Positions 1 to 8,737 of a DNA stretch of 64,000 nucleotides are shown here, piece by piece. This DNA is from Pseudomonas sp. UBA4617. Its GTDB lineage: Bacteria > Pseudomonadota > Gammaproteobacteria > Pseudomonadales > Pseudomonadaceae. Numbering within the stretch: the stretch's first letter is position 1; the number at the start of each line of letters is the position of its first letter. The notes under the pieces are model-generated. The model had not been told where the DNA came from. It was given only the letters and a program-made list of their open reading frames with translations, and did not search any database. The DNA is taken from positions 101,171 to 165,170 of the forward strand of contig NZ_DGIR01000046.1 of assembly GCF_002386445.1 (NCBI RefSeq), written 5' to 3'. Made by a program: the position numbers and the translations under genes.

Positions 1-353
1 TCCATCAGGTCACCGTAATCCACGCCTTTGTCGGCCTGGAAGAAGATGGTGGTTTCCTTGTCGCCCTTGGTCTTGGCGTCGAGCATCGGGCCAAGCTGGC
101 CGGGGGCAGGGACCTGGTCGTCACCGACGTAGAGCTTCTGGTCGGCCTTGACGCTGACGAACACCGGCTTTTCCGGCCGCGGCGCCGGTTTGGCAGTCGA
201 GGCCGGCAGGTCGACCTTGATGTCGACCGTGGCGAGCGGGGCTGCGACCATGAAAATGATCAGCAGCACCAGCATCACGTCGATGAAGGGCGTAACGTTG
301 ATTTCGTGGTTTTCGACGAGGTCGTCGCCACCTTCGTTGAGATGCAGGCCCAT
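1..353 (-). CDS. exbD: ExbD, TonB-system proton channel subunit (3' part cut by window edge)
   Basis: ExbD forms the proton channel with ExbB that energises TonB-dependent outer-membrane uptake of siderophores and other ligands. The visible 117 codons start with MGLHLNEGG and have a cytoplasmic N-terminus, one membrane helix (about residues 23-42, with the conserved Asp in the FIDVMLVLLIIF segment) and the start of the periplasmic domain. The stop lies beyond base 1. The start at 353 is 3 bases after the exbB stop, so the genes are co-transcribed; tonB probably follows outside the window. Family assignment is firm; only the C-terminal end is missing. Confidence 0.95.
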   Translation of the reverse strand, partial: MGLHLNEGGDDLVENHEINVTPFIDVMLVLLIIFMVAAPLATVDIKVDLPASTAKPAPRPEKPVFVSVKADQKLYVGDDQVPAPGQLGPMLDAKTKGDKETTIFFQADKGVDYGDLM

Positions 354-356
354 GGC

Positions 357-1319
357 TTACCCCACTTTCACCATGTGCGGGGCGGCGCGCTCGCTGCCCT
401 GGTGGTCCAGGTCACGGCTGACCAGCAGCAGCACCTGGGCGGAGGCGTCGGACACCTGGGCCTTGTAGCCGGCGATGGAGCGGGCGAAGACGTTGTAGAT
501 GACTACGGCCGGGATTGCCGCGACCAGACCCAGGGCGGTGGCCAGCAGGGCTTCGGCAATACCGGGGGCGACTACCGCCAGGTTGGTGGTCTGGGTCTTG
601 GCGATGCCGATGAAGCTGTTCATGATGCCCCATACGGTACCGAACAGGCCGACGAATGGCGCGGTGGAACCGATGGTGGCGAGCACCCCGGTGCCGCTGC
701 TCATGGTGCGACCGCTGGCGTGTACCAGGCGCTCCAGGCGGAAGCTGACACGTTCCTTGATGCCTTCCTTTTCCCGGGCATTGGCCGACAGGCGCATCTC
801 TTCCAGCGCGTCCTGGACCAGGGTATGAGCCAAGGTGCCTTCCTTGTTGGAATGATCGCTGGCCTCTTTCAGGCTGGCGGATTTTTTCAGCAGGGCGATT
901 TCACCACGCAGGCGCCGCTTGGCGCCCAGCAGCTCGAAGCCTTTGGCAATCCAGATGGTCCAGGTGATGATGGAGGCGATGGCCAGGCCGATCATGACCG
1001 CCTTCACCACCACATCGGCGTTCTTGTACATGCCCCATGGGGACAGGTCGTGGGCCATGCCCAGCGAGGTGTCTTCAACCAGGGCCTCGACGCTCGGGTC
1101 TGCCGCGCTCGAGGCTTGAGCCGGAGTGGCGGTAGGGGTGTCGGTCGTCGGCGTTGCGGCTGGAGCAGCGGGTGCGCTGGCGGCAGCAGGCGCGGCGGGG
1201 CTGGCGGTTGGCTCATCGGCCATGGCCACCGGGGCCAGCACCAGGCTGAGCGTCAGCGCGGCGATGGCGCGCCAGGCGCGCGACGGGGTTGGCGAAGCGG
1301 AAGGTTGAATACGTGTCAT
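357..1319 (-). CDS. exbB: ExbB, TonB-system proton channel subunit
   Basis: ExbB is the multi-spanning inner-membrane partner of ExbD and TonB. The 320-residue product begins MTRIQPSASP, has a cleavable-looking signal (AALTLSLVLAPVAMA) and an Ala/Pro/Thr-rich linker to about residue 75, then three helices of the MotA/TolQ/ExbB family, including the conserved segment TAPFVGLFGTVWGIM. This long N-terminal extension is typical of Pseudomonas ExbB. A longer reading frame begins at 1421, but its first 34 residues do not look like ExbB, so I use 1319. It is the first gene of an exbB-exbD(-tonB) operon. Confidence 0.95.
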   Translation of the reverse strand: MTRIQPSASPTPSRAWRAIAALTLSLVLAPVAMADEPTASPAAPAAASAPAAPAATPTTDTPTATPAQASSAADPSVEALVEDTSLGMAHDLSPWGMYKNADVVVKAVMIGLAIASIITWTIWIAKGFELLGAKRRLRGEIALLKKSASLKEASDHSNKEGTLAHTLVQDALEEMRLSANAREKEGIKERVSFRLERLVHASGRTMSSGTGVLATIGSTAPFVGLFGTVWGIMNSFIGIAKTQTTNLAVVAPGIAEALLATALGLVAAIPAVVIYNVFARSIAGYKAQVSDASAQVLLLVSRDLDHQGSERAAPHMVKVG

Positions 1320-1509
1320 GCTGGCCGGACCTGATGAAGAAAAAAGTGAGCGTTCTCCAAGGCCTCGAGGTAGGCCGAGAACAATTTTGCCGCCATTATT
1401 GCAAGTAATTCTTGTTAACAAAAGTAATCTTGTTGCTTTTTTCGCCTATGGTCTAGTCGCCCGTCGGGTAGCGTGGCCAGGTTGATCAGTTGGTCTAGGG
1501 AGTTCAGAG
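1320..1509. promoter_or_regulatory. Divergent intergenic region exbB / epimerase
   Basis: This 190-base region holds both divergent promoters. The stretch 1380-1440 is AT-rich (AAGTAATTCTTGTTAACAAA) and is the likely exbB promoter. I looked for a Fur box because exb genes are often iron-regulated, but found only a poor match (about 4 of 7 in a half-site). The downstream gene has the ribosome binding site AGGGAG at 1498-1503. Confidence 0.35.
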
Positions 1510-2367
1510 ATGTCAGACCTTTCCGTGATGGTTGTTGGTTGTGGTGATGTAGGCGGGCGTCTTGCCCGGCAGATGCTGGCGCGCGGCTGGCAGGTCAGCG
1601 GCCTGCGTCGCTCGGTCGGGCAACTGCCGGCGGGTGTTGTACCGGTGGCTGCAGACTTGGCCGAGCCATCCATTCCGCACGCCTGGCCGCAGCGCGCGCC
1701 GGACTACCTGGTGTATTGCGTAGCGGCCAGCCAGCACGACGAGGCCGGTTACCAGGCAGCCTATGTCGAGGGGCTGCGCCATGTACTGGCCTGGCTGGCC
1801 GAACGCGGCCAGCGCCCACGGCGCCTGTTGTTCGTCTCCAGCAGCAGCGTTTATGCGCAAAAGGGCGGGGAATGGATTGACGAGCATGCAGCCACCGAGC
1901 CTGAAGGTTATTCCGGGCAGGTGATGCTGGAAGCTGAACGGCTTGCCTTGGCCAGCGGCATTCCGGCGAGTGTGGTGCGTTTGACCGGTATTTACGGCCC
2001 CGGCCGGGAATGGTTGCTCAGCCAGGTGCGCCAAGGTTACCGCGTGGCCGCAGAGCCGCCGCTTTATGGCAACCGCATTCATGCCGAGGATGCCGCCAGC
2101 CTGCTGGCTTTTCTGCTGCAGGCCGATGCCGATGGCAGGGCGCTGGACGACTGTTACATCGGGGTCGACGACGACCCCGCGCCGCTGGCCGATGTGGTGG
2201 CCTGGCTGCGTGATTACATGGGGGTTACCGAGTGGTCCGATGAACAGCGGGTGCGGCGTACCGGCAGCAAGCGCTGCAGTAATGCGCGGGTGCGGGCGCT
2301 GGGCTGGGCGCCGGTGTATCCGAGTTACAGGGAGGGCTACGCAGCTATCCTGGCGGGAAGAAACTAG
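1510..2367 (+). CDS. NAD(P)-binding epimerase/dehydratase-like protein (YeeZ type)
   Basis: The 285-residue protein has an N-terminal Rossmann motif GCGDVGGRLA (residues 10-19) and the extended-SDR layout with SSSSVY at 110-115. The usual active-site YxxxK appears as YSGQV at 134-138, so the catalytic lysine is absent. That is common in the YeeZ subgroup of sugar-nucleotide-epimerase-like proteins and argues against a classical epimerase reaction. The substrate cannot be inferred. The start is supported by AGGGAG at 1498-1503. It is divergent from exbB and convergent with the lipoprotein gene. Confidence 0.8.
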   Translation: MSDLSVMVVGCGDVGGRLARQMLARGWQVSGLRRSVGQLPAGVVPVAADLAEPSIPHAWPQRAPDYLVYCVAASQHDEAGYQAAYVEGLRHVLAWLAERGQRPRRLLFVSSSSVYAQKGGEWIDEHAATEPEGYSGQVMLEAERLALASGIPASVVRLTGIYGPGREWLLSQVRQGYRVAAEPPLYGNRIHAEDAASLLAFLLQADADGRALDDCYIGVDDDPAPLADVVAWLRDYMGVTEWSDEQRVRRTGSKRCSNARVRALGWAPVYPSYREGYAAILAGRN

Positions 2368-2401
2368 TCCTCAGGCGCGAGCGGTACCTGTAGGAACGGC
2401 G

Positions 2402-2427
2402 TTGTGTCGCGATGGGGCGCGACACAA
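2402..2427. repeat. Inverted repeat, REP-like remnant or terminator
   Basis: A perfect 10-bp stem TTGTGTCGCG (2402-2411) pairs with 2418-2427 around a 6-base loop. It lies between two convergent genes and is preceded by TGTAGGAACGG, the edge of a P. putida REP-type repeat. It may act as a bidirectional terminator, although there is no T-run. Confidence 0.5.
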
Positions 2428-2456
2428 GGCTACACCGACAGGCCCGCTAAAGGGGC

Positions 2457-3188
2457 TCAGTCCTGCTCCAGCAGCCACTGGCGCTTGCCGGCCGCCAACA
2501 CGGGCATTTCGTCGGGCTGCGCACGGTTCACCGCCTGGAAGATCTCCAGCTTGTCGCCATCGCGCTTGAGGATGAAGGGTGCGCCACGCTGGTTGCGTTC
2601 CAGCCACAGGCTGTCATTGCTGCCACCCATGGTGGCGCAATCTCCCGCCAGGCACAGGGCGAAGCGGTCTGGCCCCGGCAGGCCAGTGACGTTGCCGGTA
2701 TCGCTGAAGCGCACGCTGGCACCTTTGCCCTGGCCGTCGACGATCTTCCAGGTGCCGCCCAGGTAAGCCTGGTACAACGCCTTCTCGAAGCTGCTACCCA
2801 GTGGCGCGCTGGCTGCTGCTGGCGCCTTGGCGCGCACGAAGGTCTGCTTGCCGCCGTTCTGATCGATGGCCTGCAATTCGTCGCCATCGAGCGACAGCTG
2901 TTCGGTCTGGCCGCCCTGGAAACTGGCCTGCCATTGCTTGTCGTTGGCCCTCAGTTGGCCGTCAGCCGCCTCGAAACCATTGCTGTAGCTGGCCTGCTGG
3001 CTGGCGACGTCGAGCTTCCACTCGAACACCGGGCCGTGCTCACTGAGCGCCTGGCGCAGGCTGCCGCTCTTGACGGCCGCGTTGATGGCATCCTGGTTGA
3101 TCCAGGTACCGTTGAAGTCTTCGGGTTTGTGGCTTGCGCAGCCGCCCAGAAGCAGGGCTGCCAGCGCGAGAGGCAATGCTTGACGCAT
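2457..3188 (-). CDS. Putative lipoprotein of unknown function
   Basis: The 243-residue product starts MRQALPLALAALLLGGC, a short signal with a lipobox (LLGGC, Cys17), so a lipid-anchored envelope protein is expected. The rest is hydrophilic and seems to contain two related beta-rich halves, each with a GTW motif (NGTWI near residue 28 and GGTWK near 143), suggesting an internal duplication. Two further cysteines (CLAGDC) lie near residue 175. I do not recognise the family. It is 59 bases upstream of ridA on the same strand in transcription order ridA then lipoprotein, so it could be the last gene of the spoT transcript. Confidence 0.75.
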   Translation of the reverse strand: MRQALPLALAALLLGGCASHKPEDFNGTWINQDAINAAVKSGSLRQALSEHGPVFEWKLDVASQQASYSNGFEAADGQLRANDKQWQASFQGGQTEQLSLDGDELQAIDQNGGKQTFVRAKAPAAASAPLGSSFEKALYQAYLGGTWKIVDGQGKGASVRFSDTGNVTGLPGPDRFALCLAGDCATMGGSNDSLWLERNQRGAPFILKRDGDKLEIFQAVNRAQPDEMPVLAAGKRQWLLEQD

Positions 3189-3247
3189 GACGGGTAACCT
3201 TGCAAAGGAAGGGAGGGTGACGGGCAGGGGCGCCCGTCACCGGGGCA

Positions 3248-3628
3248 TCATTCGATGACCAGGATGGCGTCCATTTCAACCTGGGCGCCTTTTGGTAGCG
3301 CGGCAACGCCGATGGCAGCGCGGGCCGGGTACGGCTGCTCGAAGTAGCGGCCCATTACCTCGTTGACCTTGGCAAAGTGGCTCAGGTCGGTGAGGAAGAT
3401 GTTCAGCTTGACGATGTCCTTGAACGAGCCGCCAGCGGCTTCAGCCACGGCCTTGAGGTTCTCGAAGACCTGCACGGTCTGGGCTTCGAAGCCGTCGACC
3501 AGTTCCATGGTCTTCGGGTCCAGCGGGATCTGGCCCGACATGTACACGGTATTGCCGGCCTTGATCGCCTGCGAGTAGGTGCCGATGGCGGCAGGGGCCT
3601 TGTCGCTGTTGATGACGGTCTTGCTCAT
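3248..3628 (-). CDS. ridA: RidA family reactive imine/enamine deaminase
   Basis: RidA hydrolyses 2-aminoacrylate and related imines released by PLP enzymes, which protects metabolism from their damage. The 126-residue length is exact for the family. The signature near the C-terminus PARAAIGVAALPKGA carries the conserved Arg that binds the carboxylate, and GTYSQAIKAGNTVYMSGQ near the N-terminus is typical. It starts 23 bases after the spoT stop, and this spoT-ridA pairing is common in Pseudomonas. The function is cytoplasmic. Confidence 0.95.
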   Translation of the reverse strand: MSKTVINSDKAPAAIGTYSQAIKAGNTVYMSGQIPLDPKTMELVDGFEAQTVQVFENLKAVAEAAGGSFKDIVKLNIFLTDLSHFAKVNEVMGRYFEQPYPARAAIGVAALPKGAQVEMDAILVIE

Positions 3629-3651
3629 GATGACTCCTTGCGGTTGGCGGA

Positions 3652-5760
3652 CTACGTACGCATGCGGGTTATGCGGACCACACCGGTCAGGGTACGCAGC
3701 TTCTTGATCACACGCGCCAGGTGCACACGGTCGTGCACGCTGACCACCAGTTGGACCACGCTGATACGGCCGTCGCGTTCGTCCATGCTGATTTTCTCGA
3801 TGTTGCCGTCGGCGGCGTTGACGCTGCTGGCCAGCAGCGCGATCAGGCCGCGCTGATGCTCCAGTTCGACACGCAGCTCGACATTGAACTCACCCGTGAT
3901 GTCCTTGGCCCAGGAGAGCTGTACGCACTTCTCCGGGTTGTGGCGGATTTCACTGATGTTGCGGCAATTTTCCAGGTGCACGACCATGCCCTTGCCAGCG
4001 GACAGGTGGCCGACGATCGGGTCGCCCGGGATCGGCGTGCAGCACTTGGCATAGCTCAGCACCAGGCCTTCGGTACCGCGGATTGCCAGCGGGCCTTCCG
4101 GCGCCGGCAGTTGTTCGCCTTCCGCCGACAGCAGGCGGCGTGCGACCACGTAGGCCATGCGGTTACCCAGGCCAATGTCTTCCAGCAGGTCTTCGATCAG
4201 CTCCAGGCGGTACTCGGCGAGAATCGCCTGGATGTGCTCCTGAGGGATGCTTTCCAGGCTGCTGTCGAAGCCGGTAAGCACCTTGTTCAGCAGGCGTTCG
4301 CCCAGGCTGATGGACTCGGAGCGGCGCTGCTGCTTGAGCGCGTGACGAATGTGCGTGCGCGCTTTGCCGGTGACCACGAAGTTGAGCCAGGCCGGGTTTG
4401 GCCGTGCGCCCGGGGCGCTGACGATTTCCACCGTCGAGCCGCTTTGCAGCGGTTCGGACAACGGTGCCAGGCGGCGGTTGATGCGGCAGGCGATGCAACT
4501 GTTGCCGACGTCGGTGTGCACCGCGTAGGCGAAGTCGACGGCCGTGGAGCCTTTGGGCAGCTCCATGATGCGGCCCTTGGGCGTGAACACGTAGACCTCG
4601 TCCGGGAACAGGTCGATCTTCACGCTCTCGATGAACTCCAGCGAGTTGCCGGCGCGTTGCTGCAGTTCGAGGATGCCCTTGACCCACTGGCGCGCACGCG
4701 CGTGGCTGCCCTTGGGCTGCTCGTCGTCGTTGGACTTGTACAGCCAATGTGCGGCGATACCGTTGTTGGCCATCTCTTCCATTTCGCGCGTGCGGATCTG
4801 GATTTCGATGGGCACGCCGTGCATGCCGAACAGCGTGGTGTGCAACGACTGGTAGCCGTTGGCCTTGGGAATCGCGATGTAATCCTTGAAGCGACCGGGC
4901 AGCGGCTTGTACAGGTTGTGCACGGCGCCCAGCACGCGGTAACAGGTGTCGACCTTGTCGACGACGATGCGGAAGGCATACACATCCATGATCTCGTTGA
5001 AGGCGCGACGCTTGCCGCGCATCTTCTTGTAGATGCCATAGAGGTGTTTCTGCCGGCCACTGACCTCGCCTTCGATGCCGTCGGCGGCCAGGCAATTGGC
5101 CAGCGAGTGCTCGATCTTGGCGACGATCTCCTTACGGTTGCCGCGCGCGCTTTTCACCGCCCGGTGAATCAGCGACGAGCGCATCGGGTGCATGGCCTTG
5201 AAACCGAGGTCCTCGAATTCCACGCGCACGGTGTGCATGCCCAGGCGGTTGGCGATGGGGGCGTAGATTTCGAGGGTTTCCTTGGCGATGCGCCGGCGCT
5301 TTTCGCCCGACAGCACTTCCAGGGTGCGCATGTTGTGCAGGCGGTCGGCCAGCTTGACCAGGATCACGCGGATATCGCGGGCCATGGCCATGGCCATCTT
5401 CTGGAAGTTTTCGGCTTGCGCCTCGGCCTTGGTCTCGAAGTTCATCTGGGTCAGCTTGCTGACGCCATCGACCAGTTCGGCCACGGTCTCGCCGAATTGC
5501 TGGCTGAGCGCTTCCTTGGCGATGCCAGTGTCTTCGATCACATCGTGCAGCATGGCGGCCATCAGGCTCTGATGGTCCATGTGCATGTCGGCGAGGATGC
5601 TGGCCACGGCCAGCGGATGGGTCACGTAGGGCTCGCCGCTACGGCGGCGCTGCCCGTCGTGAGCCTGTTCGGCATAGAAATAGGCACGCCGGACCAGGTT
5701 GACCTGTTCGGGGCCAAGGTAGGTCGACAGCCGTTCGGCCAAAGCTTCTATACCCGGCAT
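3652..5760 (-). CDS. spoT: SpoT, bifunctional (p)ppGpp synthetase/hydrolase
   Basis: SpoT degrades and weakly makes the alarmone (p)ppGpp in response to carbon, fatty-acid and iron stress. The 702 residues are collinear with the family: HD hydrolase domain with HDVIED at 72-77 and KLADRLHNMRTL at 136-147, synthetase domain with the RFKD motif at 290-293 (the RxKD form of bifunctional enzymes, not the ExDD form of RelA), TGS domain about 388-448, a helical region and a C-terminal ACT domain from about 627. The start has a strong AGGAGGTGA ribosome site. rpoZ lies 59 bases upstream in the same direction, the classical rpoZ-spoT operon. Confidence 0.98.
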   Translation of the reverse strand: MPGIEALAERLSTYLGPEQVNLVRRAYFYAEQAHDGQRRRSGEPYVTHPLAVASILADMHMDHQSLMAAMLHDVIEDTGIAKEALSQQFGETVAELVDGVSKLTQMNFETKAEAQAENFQKMAMAMARDIRVILVKLADRLHNMRTLEVLSGEKRRRIAKETLEIYAPIANRLGMHTVRVEFEDLGFKAMHPMRSSLIHRAVKSARGNRKEIVAKIEHSLANCLAADGIEGEVSGRQKHLYGIYKKMRGKRRAFNEIMDVYAFRIVVDKVDTCYRVLGAVHNLYKPLPGRFKDYIAIPKANGYQSLHTTLFGMHGVPIEIQIRTREMEEMANNGIAAHWLYKSNDDEQPKGSHARARQWVKGILELQQRAGNSLEFIESVKIDLFPDEVYVFTPKGRIMELPKGSTAVDFAYAVHTDVGNSCIACRINRRLAPLSEPLQSGSTVEIVSAPGARPNPAWLNFVVTGKARTHIRHALKQQRRSESISLGERLLNKVLTGFDSSLESIPQEHIQAILAEYRLELIEDLLEDIGLGNRMAYVVARRLLSAEGEQLPAPEGPLAIRGTEGLVLSYAKCCTPIPGDPIVGHLSAGKGMVVHLENCRNISEIRHNPEKCVQLSWAKDITGEFNVELRVELEHQRGLIALLASSVNAADGNIEKISMDERDGRISVVQLVVSVHDRVHLARVIKKLRTLTGVVRITRMRT

Positions 5761-5819
5761 GGGTTCACCTCCTGCCGAGGAAGAGGGCCTTGCGCCGTGC
5801 GACGTCGACCAGGCATCAA

Positions 5820-6083
5820 TCAGACAGCCTCGTTGTTCTCGTCCTCGAACGCGGCGAACACCGGATCCTCGGTGACGATCTCTTCTGCGGCGATGAATTC
5901 GTTGGTGACGATGCCTTCGGCGATTTCACGCAGGGCAACAACGGTCGGCTTGTCGTTTTCCCACGCAACGCGTGGCTCTTTGCCGCCGGTCGCCAGCTGG
6001 CGAGCGCGCTTGGTCGAGAGCATGACCAGCTCAAAGCGGTTATCCACGTGTTCCAGGCAGTCTTCAACAGTTACGCGGGCCAT
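5820..6083 (-). CDS. rpoZ: RNA polymerase omega subunit
   Basis: The 87-residue product MARVTVEDCLEHVDNRFELV is a full-length omega subunit, which promotes beta-prime folding and forms one of the ppGpp binding sites of RNA polymerase. An upstream in-frame start at 6101 would add six residues (MLLRKT), but the MARVTVEDC start is universal in the family. Its linkage with spoT links ppGpp metabolism with a ppGpp target. Confidence 0.97.
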   Translation of the reverse strand: MARVTVEDCLEHVDNRFELVMLSTKRARQLATGGKEPRVAWENDKPTVVALREIAEGIVTNEFIAAEEIVTEDPVFAAFEDENNEAV

Positions 6084-6207
6084 GGTCTTCCTCAGTAGCA
6101 ATTGCGGTGGGCGTGCAGCCCGATAATGGGCAGGCGGACTCGATAGTTTAAAAAATCACCAGCCAATAGGGAAGCGCTGTTTTGCCGCGTGGTCATCCCC
6201 ACCCCCC

Positions 6208-6240
6208 TTGTGGAAGCGGCTTCAGCCGCGAAAGGGCCAG
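6208..6240. repeat. Single REP-like element
   Basis: The sequence TTGTGGAAGCGGCTTCAGCC followed by GCGAAAGGGCC has the GGAGCGGC...GCCGCGAA layout of the roughly 35-base P. putida REP family. It lies in the spacer between rpoZ and the convergent end of the LysR gene. Related units occur as pairs at 17521, 27153, 35743 and 53493. Confidence 0.6.
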
Positions 6241-6276
6241 GACAGACACCCTGGATGCATGACCCTGACGATACCC

Positions 6277-7149
6277 TCAGAGCATCGCGTCACGCAACCG
6301 CGGGGTCAGCTCCTCGAACAGGGTCTGGACCGAGCGCAACGCCCGGCAGTCCGGCCGGGTCAGCAGCCACAGCTGGGTATCGCAGCCAGGCAGCGGTCCG
6401 CTCAACGCATCCACCCCGGGCAGTGCATGCACCATGTAATCCGGCAACGCCGCAACGCCCAACCCGGCCGTGACCAGCTGGGCGATGGTCGACATGCCGC
6501 TGCACTGATAGCGTGGGCTCAACCCCGGGTGCTGCTGGTTGCGCCACACCACCGTGGGGTGGTCCTGCATCGAATCGTCCGGGGCGATCCATGGCACGCC
6601 GGCCGGCGATTCGGCCAGGCGCTCGCGCCACTGCGGCTGGCCGCAGACCACATAGGAAGTAGATCCCAGATTGCGCCCGACCAGGTGCTCCGGCGGCGTG
6701 TTGGTCAGGCGCAGGGCAATGTCGGCATCGCGCCGGCTGAGGTTGGCGAAGGTGTTGGACGTGCCCATTTCCAGCGACAGCGCCGGGTAGTTGGGCATGA
6801 ACTCGGCCAGCGCCGGCAGCAGCAGGCTGTGCATCACCGCTTCGGTGCAAGTCAGCCGTACCGTACCACTCACCACCTGCTCGCCACTGGTCATGGCAAT
6901 ACGCGCCGCCTCCAGCGCCTGCTCGGCGCGTTCGGCCTGCTCGGCCAGGGCCTGGGCAGTGTCGGTCGGCAGGTAGCCCTTGCGGCTCTTGACGAACAGG
7001 GCCGTGCCCAGCGCCGACTCCAGCCGGCGGATCGAGCGGAACACTGTCGAGACATCGACCTTTAGCAGCTCGGCAGCCTTGGCCAGTGAGCGACCACGTT
7101 CCAGCGCCAGGACCAGGGAAAGGTCGGCATGGGTAATCTGATATTGCAT
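6277..7149 (-). CDS. LysR-type transcriptional regulator next to polyamine genes
   Basis: A 290-residue LysR-family regulator: an N-terminal winged helix-turn-helix (about residues 8-65, RSLAKAAELLKVDVSTVFRS) and a substrate-binding domain. It is divergent from the gamma-glutamyl-polyamine ligase gene, with about 200 bases between them, and may control it; this is inferred from position only. The start MQYQITHADL at 7149 fits the family; an in-frame ATG at 7200 would add 17 residues. A much longer open frame continuing to 8922 runs antisense through the ligase and is not real. Confidence 0.9.
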   Translation of the reverse strand: MQYQITHADLSLVLALERGRSLAKAAELLKVDVSTVFRSIRRLESALGTALFVKSRKGYLPTDTAQALAEQAERAEQALEAARIAMTSGEQVVSGTVRLTCTEAVMHSLLLPALAEFMPNYPALSLEMGTSNTFANLSRRDADIALRLTNTPPEHLVGRNLGSTSYVVCGQPQWRERLAESPAGVPWIAPDDSMQDHPTVVWRNQQHPGLSPRYQCSGMSTIAQLVTAGLGVAALPDYMVHALPGVDALSGPLPGCDTQLWLLTRPDCRALRSVQTLFEELTPRLRDAML

Positions 7150-7350
7150 TGGTGCACGCTCTGCTTGCCGGATTGCCAATGTCTGTTGCGTTTTGGCCAT
7201 TTTATAGTGAAACGGCCCCCGGGAATCAATGCGCCCGGTAACCAATCCCCACGATGGGAAAGTGAAAAGAACAACAGCTGCAACCATCGTCGCCCCTGAG
7301 GCGCCAGCCGTATCCCCACATCGCCGCAGCAAATCATAGGATGTACAGCC
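7150..7350. promoter_or_regulatory. Divergent control region of the polyamine ligase gene
   Basis: The region contains a sigma-70-like -10 element TATAGT at 7203-7208 pointing toward the ligase, without a convincing -35 at 16-18 bases, which suggests activator-dependent transcription. In the leader, the A-rich motif AAGAACAA at 7267-7274 fits the AANAANAA consensus bound by Hfq/Crc. It lies about 77 bases before the start codon, farther than most such sites. Confidence 0.35.
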
Positions 7351-8733
7351 ATGACGTCGGTAACCCCGTGCGCCAGTTCTTCCAGCGAGATGAGTGACTT
7401 CCTCCAGGCCCATCCGGATACGCAGTACGTCGACCTGCTGATTTCCGACATGAACGGCGTGGTACGTGGCAAGCGCATCGAGCGGGCCAGCCTGCACAAG
7501 GTGTACGAGAAGGGTATCAACCTGCCCGCGTCGCTGTTTGCCCTGGATATCAACGGCTCCACCGTCGAGAGCACCGGGCTTGGCCTGGATATCGGCGATG
7601 CCGACCGCATCTGCTACCCGATCCCTGGCACCCTCTCCAACGAGCCCTGGCAGAAGCGCCCGACCGCCCAGCTGCTGATGACCATGCACGAGCTCGAAGG
7701 CGAACCATTCTTCGCCGACCCGCGCGAGGTGCTGCGCCAGGTGGTGAGCCGGTTCGACGACCTGGGCCTGGATATCTGCGCCGCGTTCGAGCTGGAGTTC
7801 TACCTGATCGATCAGGACAACCTCAACGGTCGCCCGCAGCCGCCGCGCTCGCCTATTTCGGGCAAGCGTCCGCAGTCGACCCAGGTGTACCTGATCGACG
7901 ACCTCGACGAATACGCCGACTGCCTGCAGGACATGCTCGAAGCAGCCAAGGAACAAGGCCTGCCCGCCGACGCCATCGTCAAGGAAAGCGCCCCGGCGCA
8001 GTTCGAAGTCAACCTGCACCATGTGGCTGATCCGCTGAAGGCCTGCGACTACGCGATCCTGCTCAAGCGCCTGATCAAGAACGTGGCCTACGACCATGAA
8101 ATGGACACCACCTTCATGGCCAAGCCCTACCCGGGCCAGGCCGGCAACGGCCTGCACGTGCACATTTCGTTGCTGGACAAGAAGACCGGCAAGAACATCT
8201 TTGCCAGCGATGACCCGCTGCAAAGCGCTGCCCTGCGCCATGCCATCGGCGGCGTGCTGGAGACCATGCCGGCGTCGATGGCCTTCCTCTGCCCGAACAT
8301 CAACTCCTACCGCCGTTTCGGCGCGCAGTTCTACGTACCCAATGCGCCAAGCTGGGGCCTGGACAACCGCACCGTGGCCGTGCGCGTGCCCACCGACAGC
8401 AGCGACAATGTCCGCCTCGAGCACCGCGTGGCCGGAGCTGACGCCAACCCCTACCTGATGCTCGCGGCGATCCTCGCCGGTGTACACCACGGCCTGACCA
8501 ACCAGGTTGAGCCGGGTCAGCCGATCGAAGGCAACTCCTACGAGCAGCTGGAGCAGAGCCTGCCGAACAACCTGCGCGACGCCCTGCGCGCGCTGGATGA
8601 CAGCGAAGTGCTCAACCAATACATCAGCCCGGACTACATCGATATCTTCGTGGCCTGCAAGGAAAGCGAACTGGCCGAATTCGAAGTGTCGATCTCCGAC
8701 CTCGAGTACAACTGGTACCTGCACACGGTGTAA
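7351..8733 (+). CDS. Glutamine-synthetase-like gamma-glutamylpolyamine synthetase
   Basis: This 460-residue enzyme belongs to the PuuA/PauA/SpuI branch of the glutamine synthetase family, which ligates glutamate to a polyamine amino group using ATP, the first step of the gamma-glutamyl route. Visible catalytic parts are ELEF (147-150), GNGLHVHIS (265-273) and NINSYRRF (316-323). The GnRII-like adenylylation loop of true GlnA is not evident. The amidotransferase gene begins 4 bases downstream, and the permease follows. A second ATG at 7390 (MSDFLQAHP) is a possible start because the first 13 residues are low-complexity. Exact amine specificity cannot be read from sequence. Confidence 0.9.
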   Translation: MTSVTPCASSSSEMSDFLQAHPDTQYVDLLISDMNGVVRGKRIERASLHKVYEKGINLPASLFALDINGSTVESTGLGLDIGDADRICYPIPGTLSNEPWQKRPTAQLLMTMHELEGEPFFADPREVLRQVVSRFDDLGLDICAAFELEFYLIDQDNLNGRPQPPRSPISGKRPQSTQVYLIDDLDEYADCLQDMLEAAKEQGLPADAIVKESAPAQFEVNLHHVADPLKACDYAILLKRLIKNVAYDHEMDTTFMAKPYPGQAGNGLHVHISLLDKKTGKNIFASDDPLQSAALRHAIGGVLETMPASMAFLCPNINSYRRFGAQFYVPNAPSWGLDNRTVAVRVPTDSSDNVRLEHRVAGADANPYLMLAAILAGVHHGLTNQVEPGQPIEGNSYEQLEQSLPNNLRDALRALDDSEVLNQYISPDYIDIFVACKESELAEFEVSISDLEYNWYLHTV

Positions 8734-8737
8734 GCCC

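Noticed and set aside
1380..1440. Fur box upstream of exbB
   Set aside because: The AT-rich stretch gives at best 4 of 7 matches in a half-site, much weaker than the site at 43044.
3721..6126. 801-codon open frame on the + strand opposite spoT and rpoZ
   Set aside because: It mirrors spoT on the other strand. In GC-rich DNA the antisense frame stays open by codon bias, the protein has no recognisable motif, and spoT is complete with a strong ribosome site.
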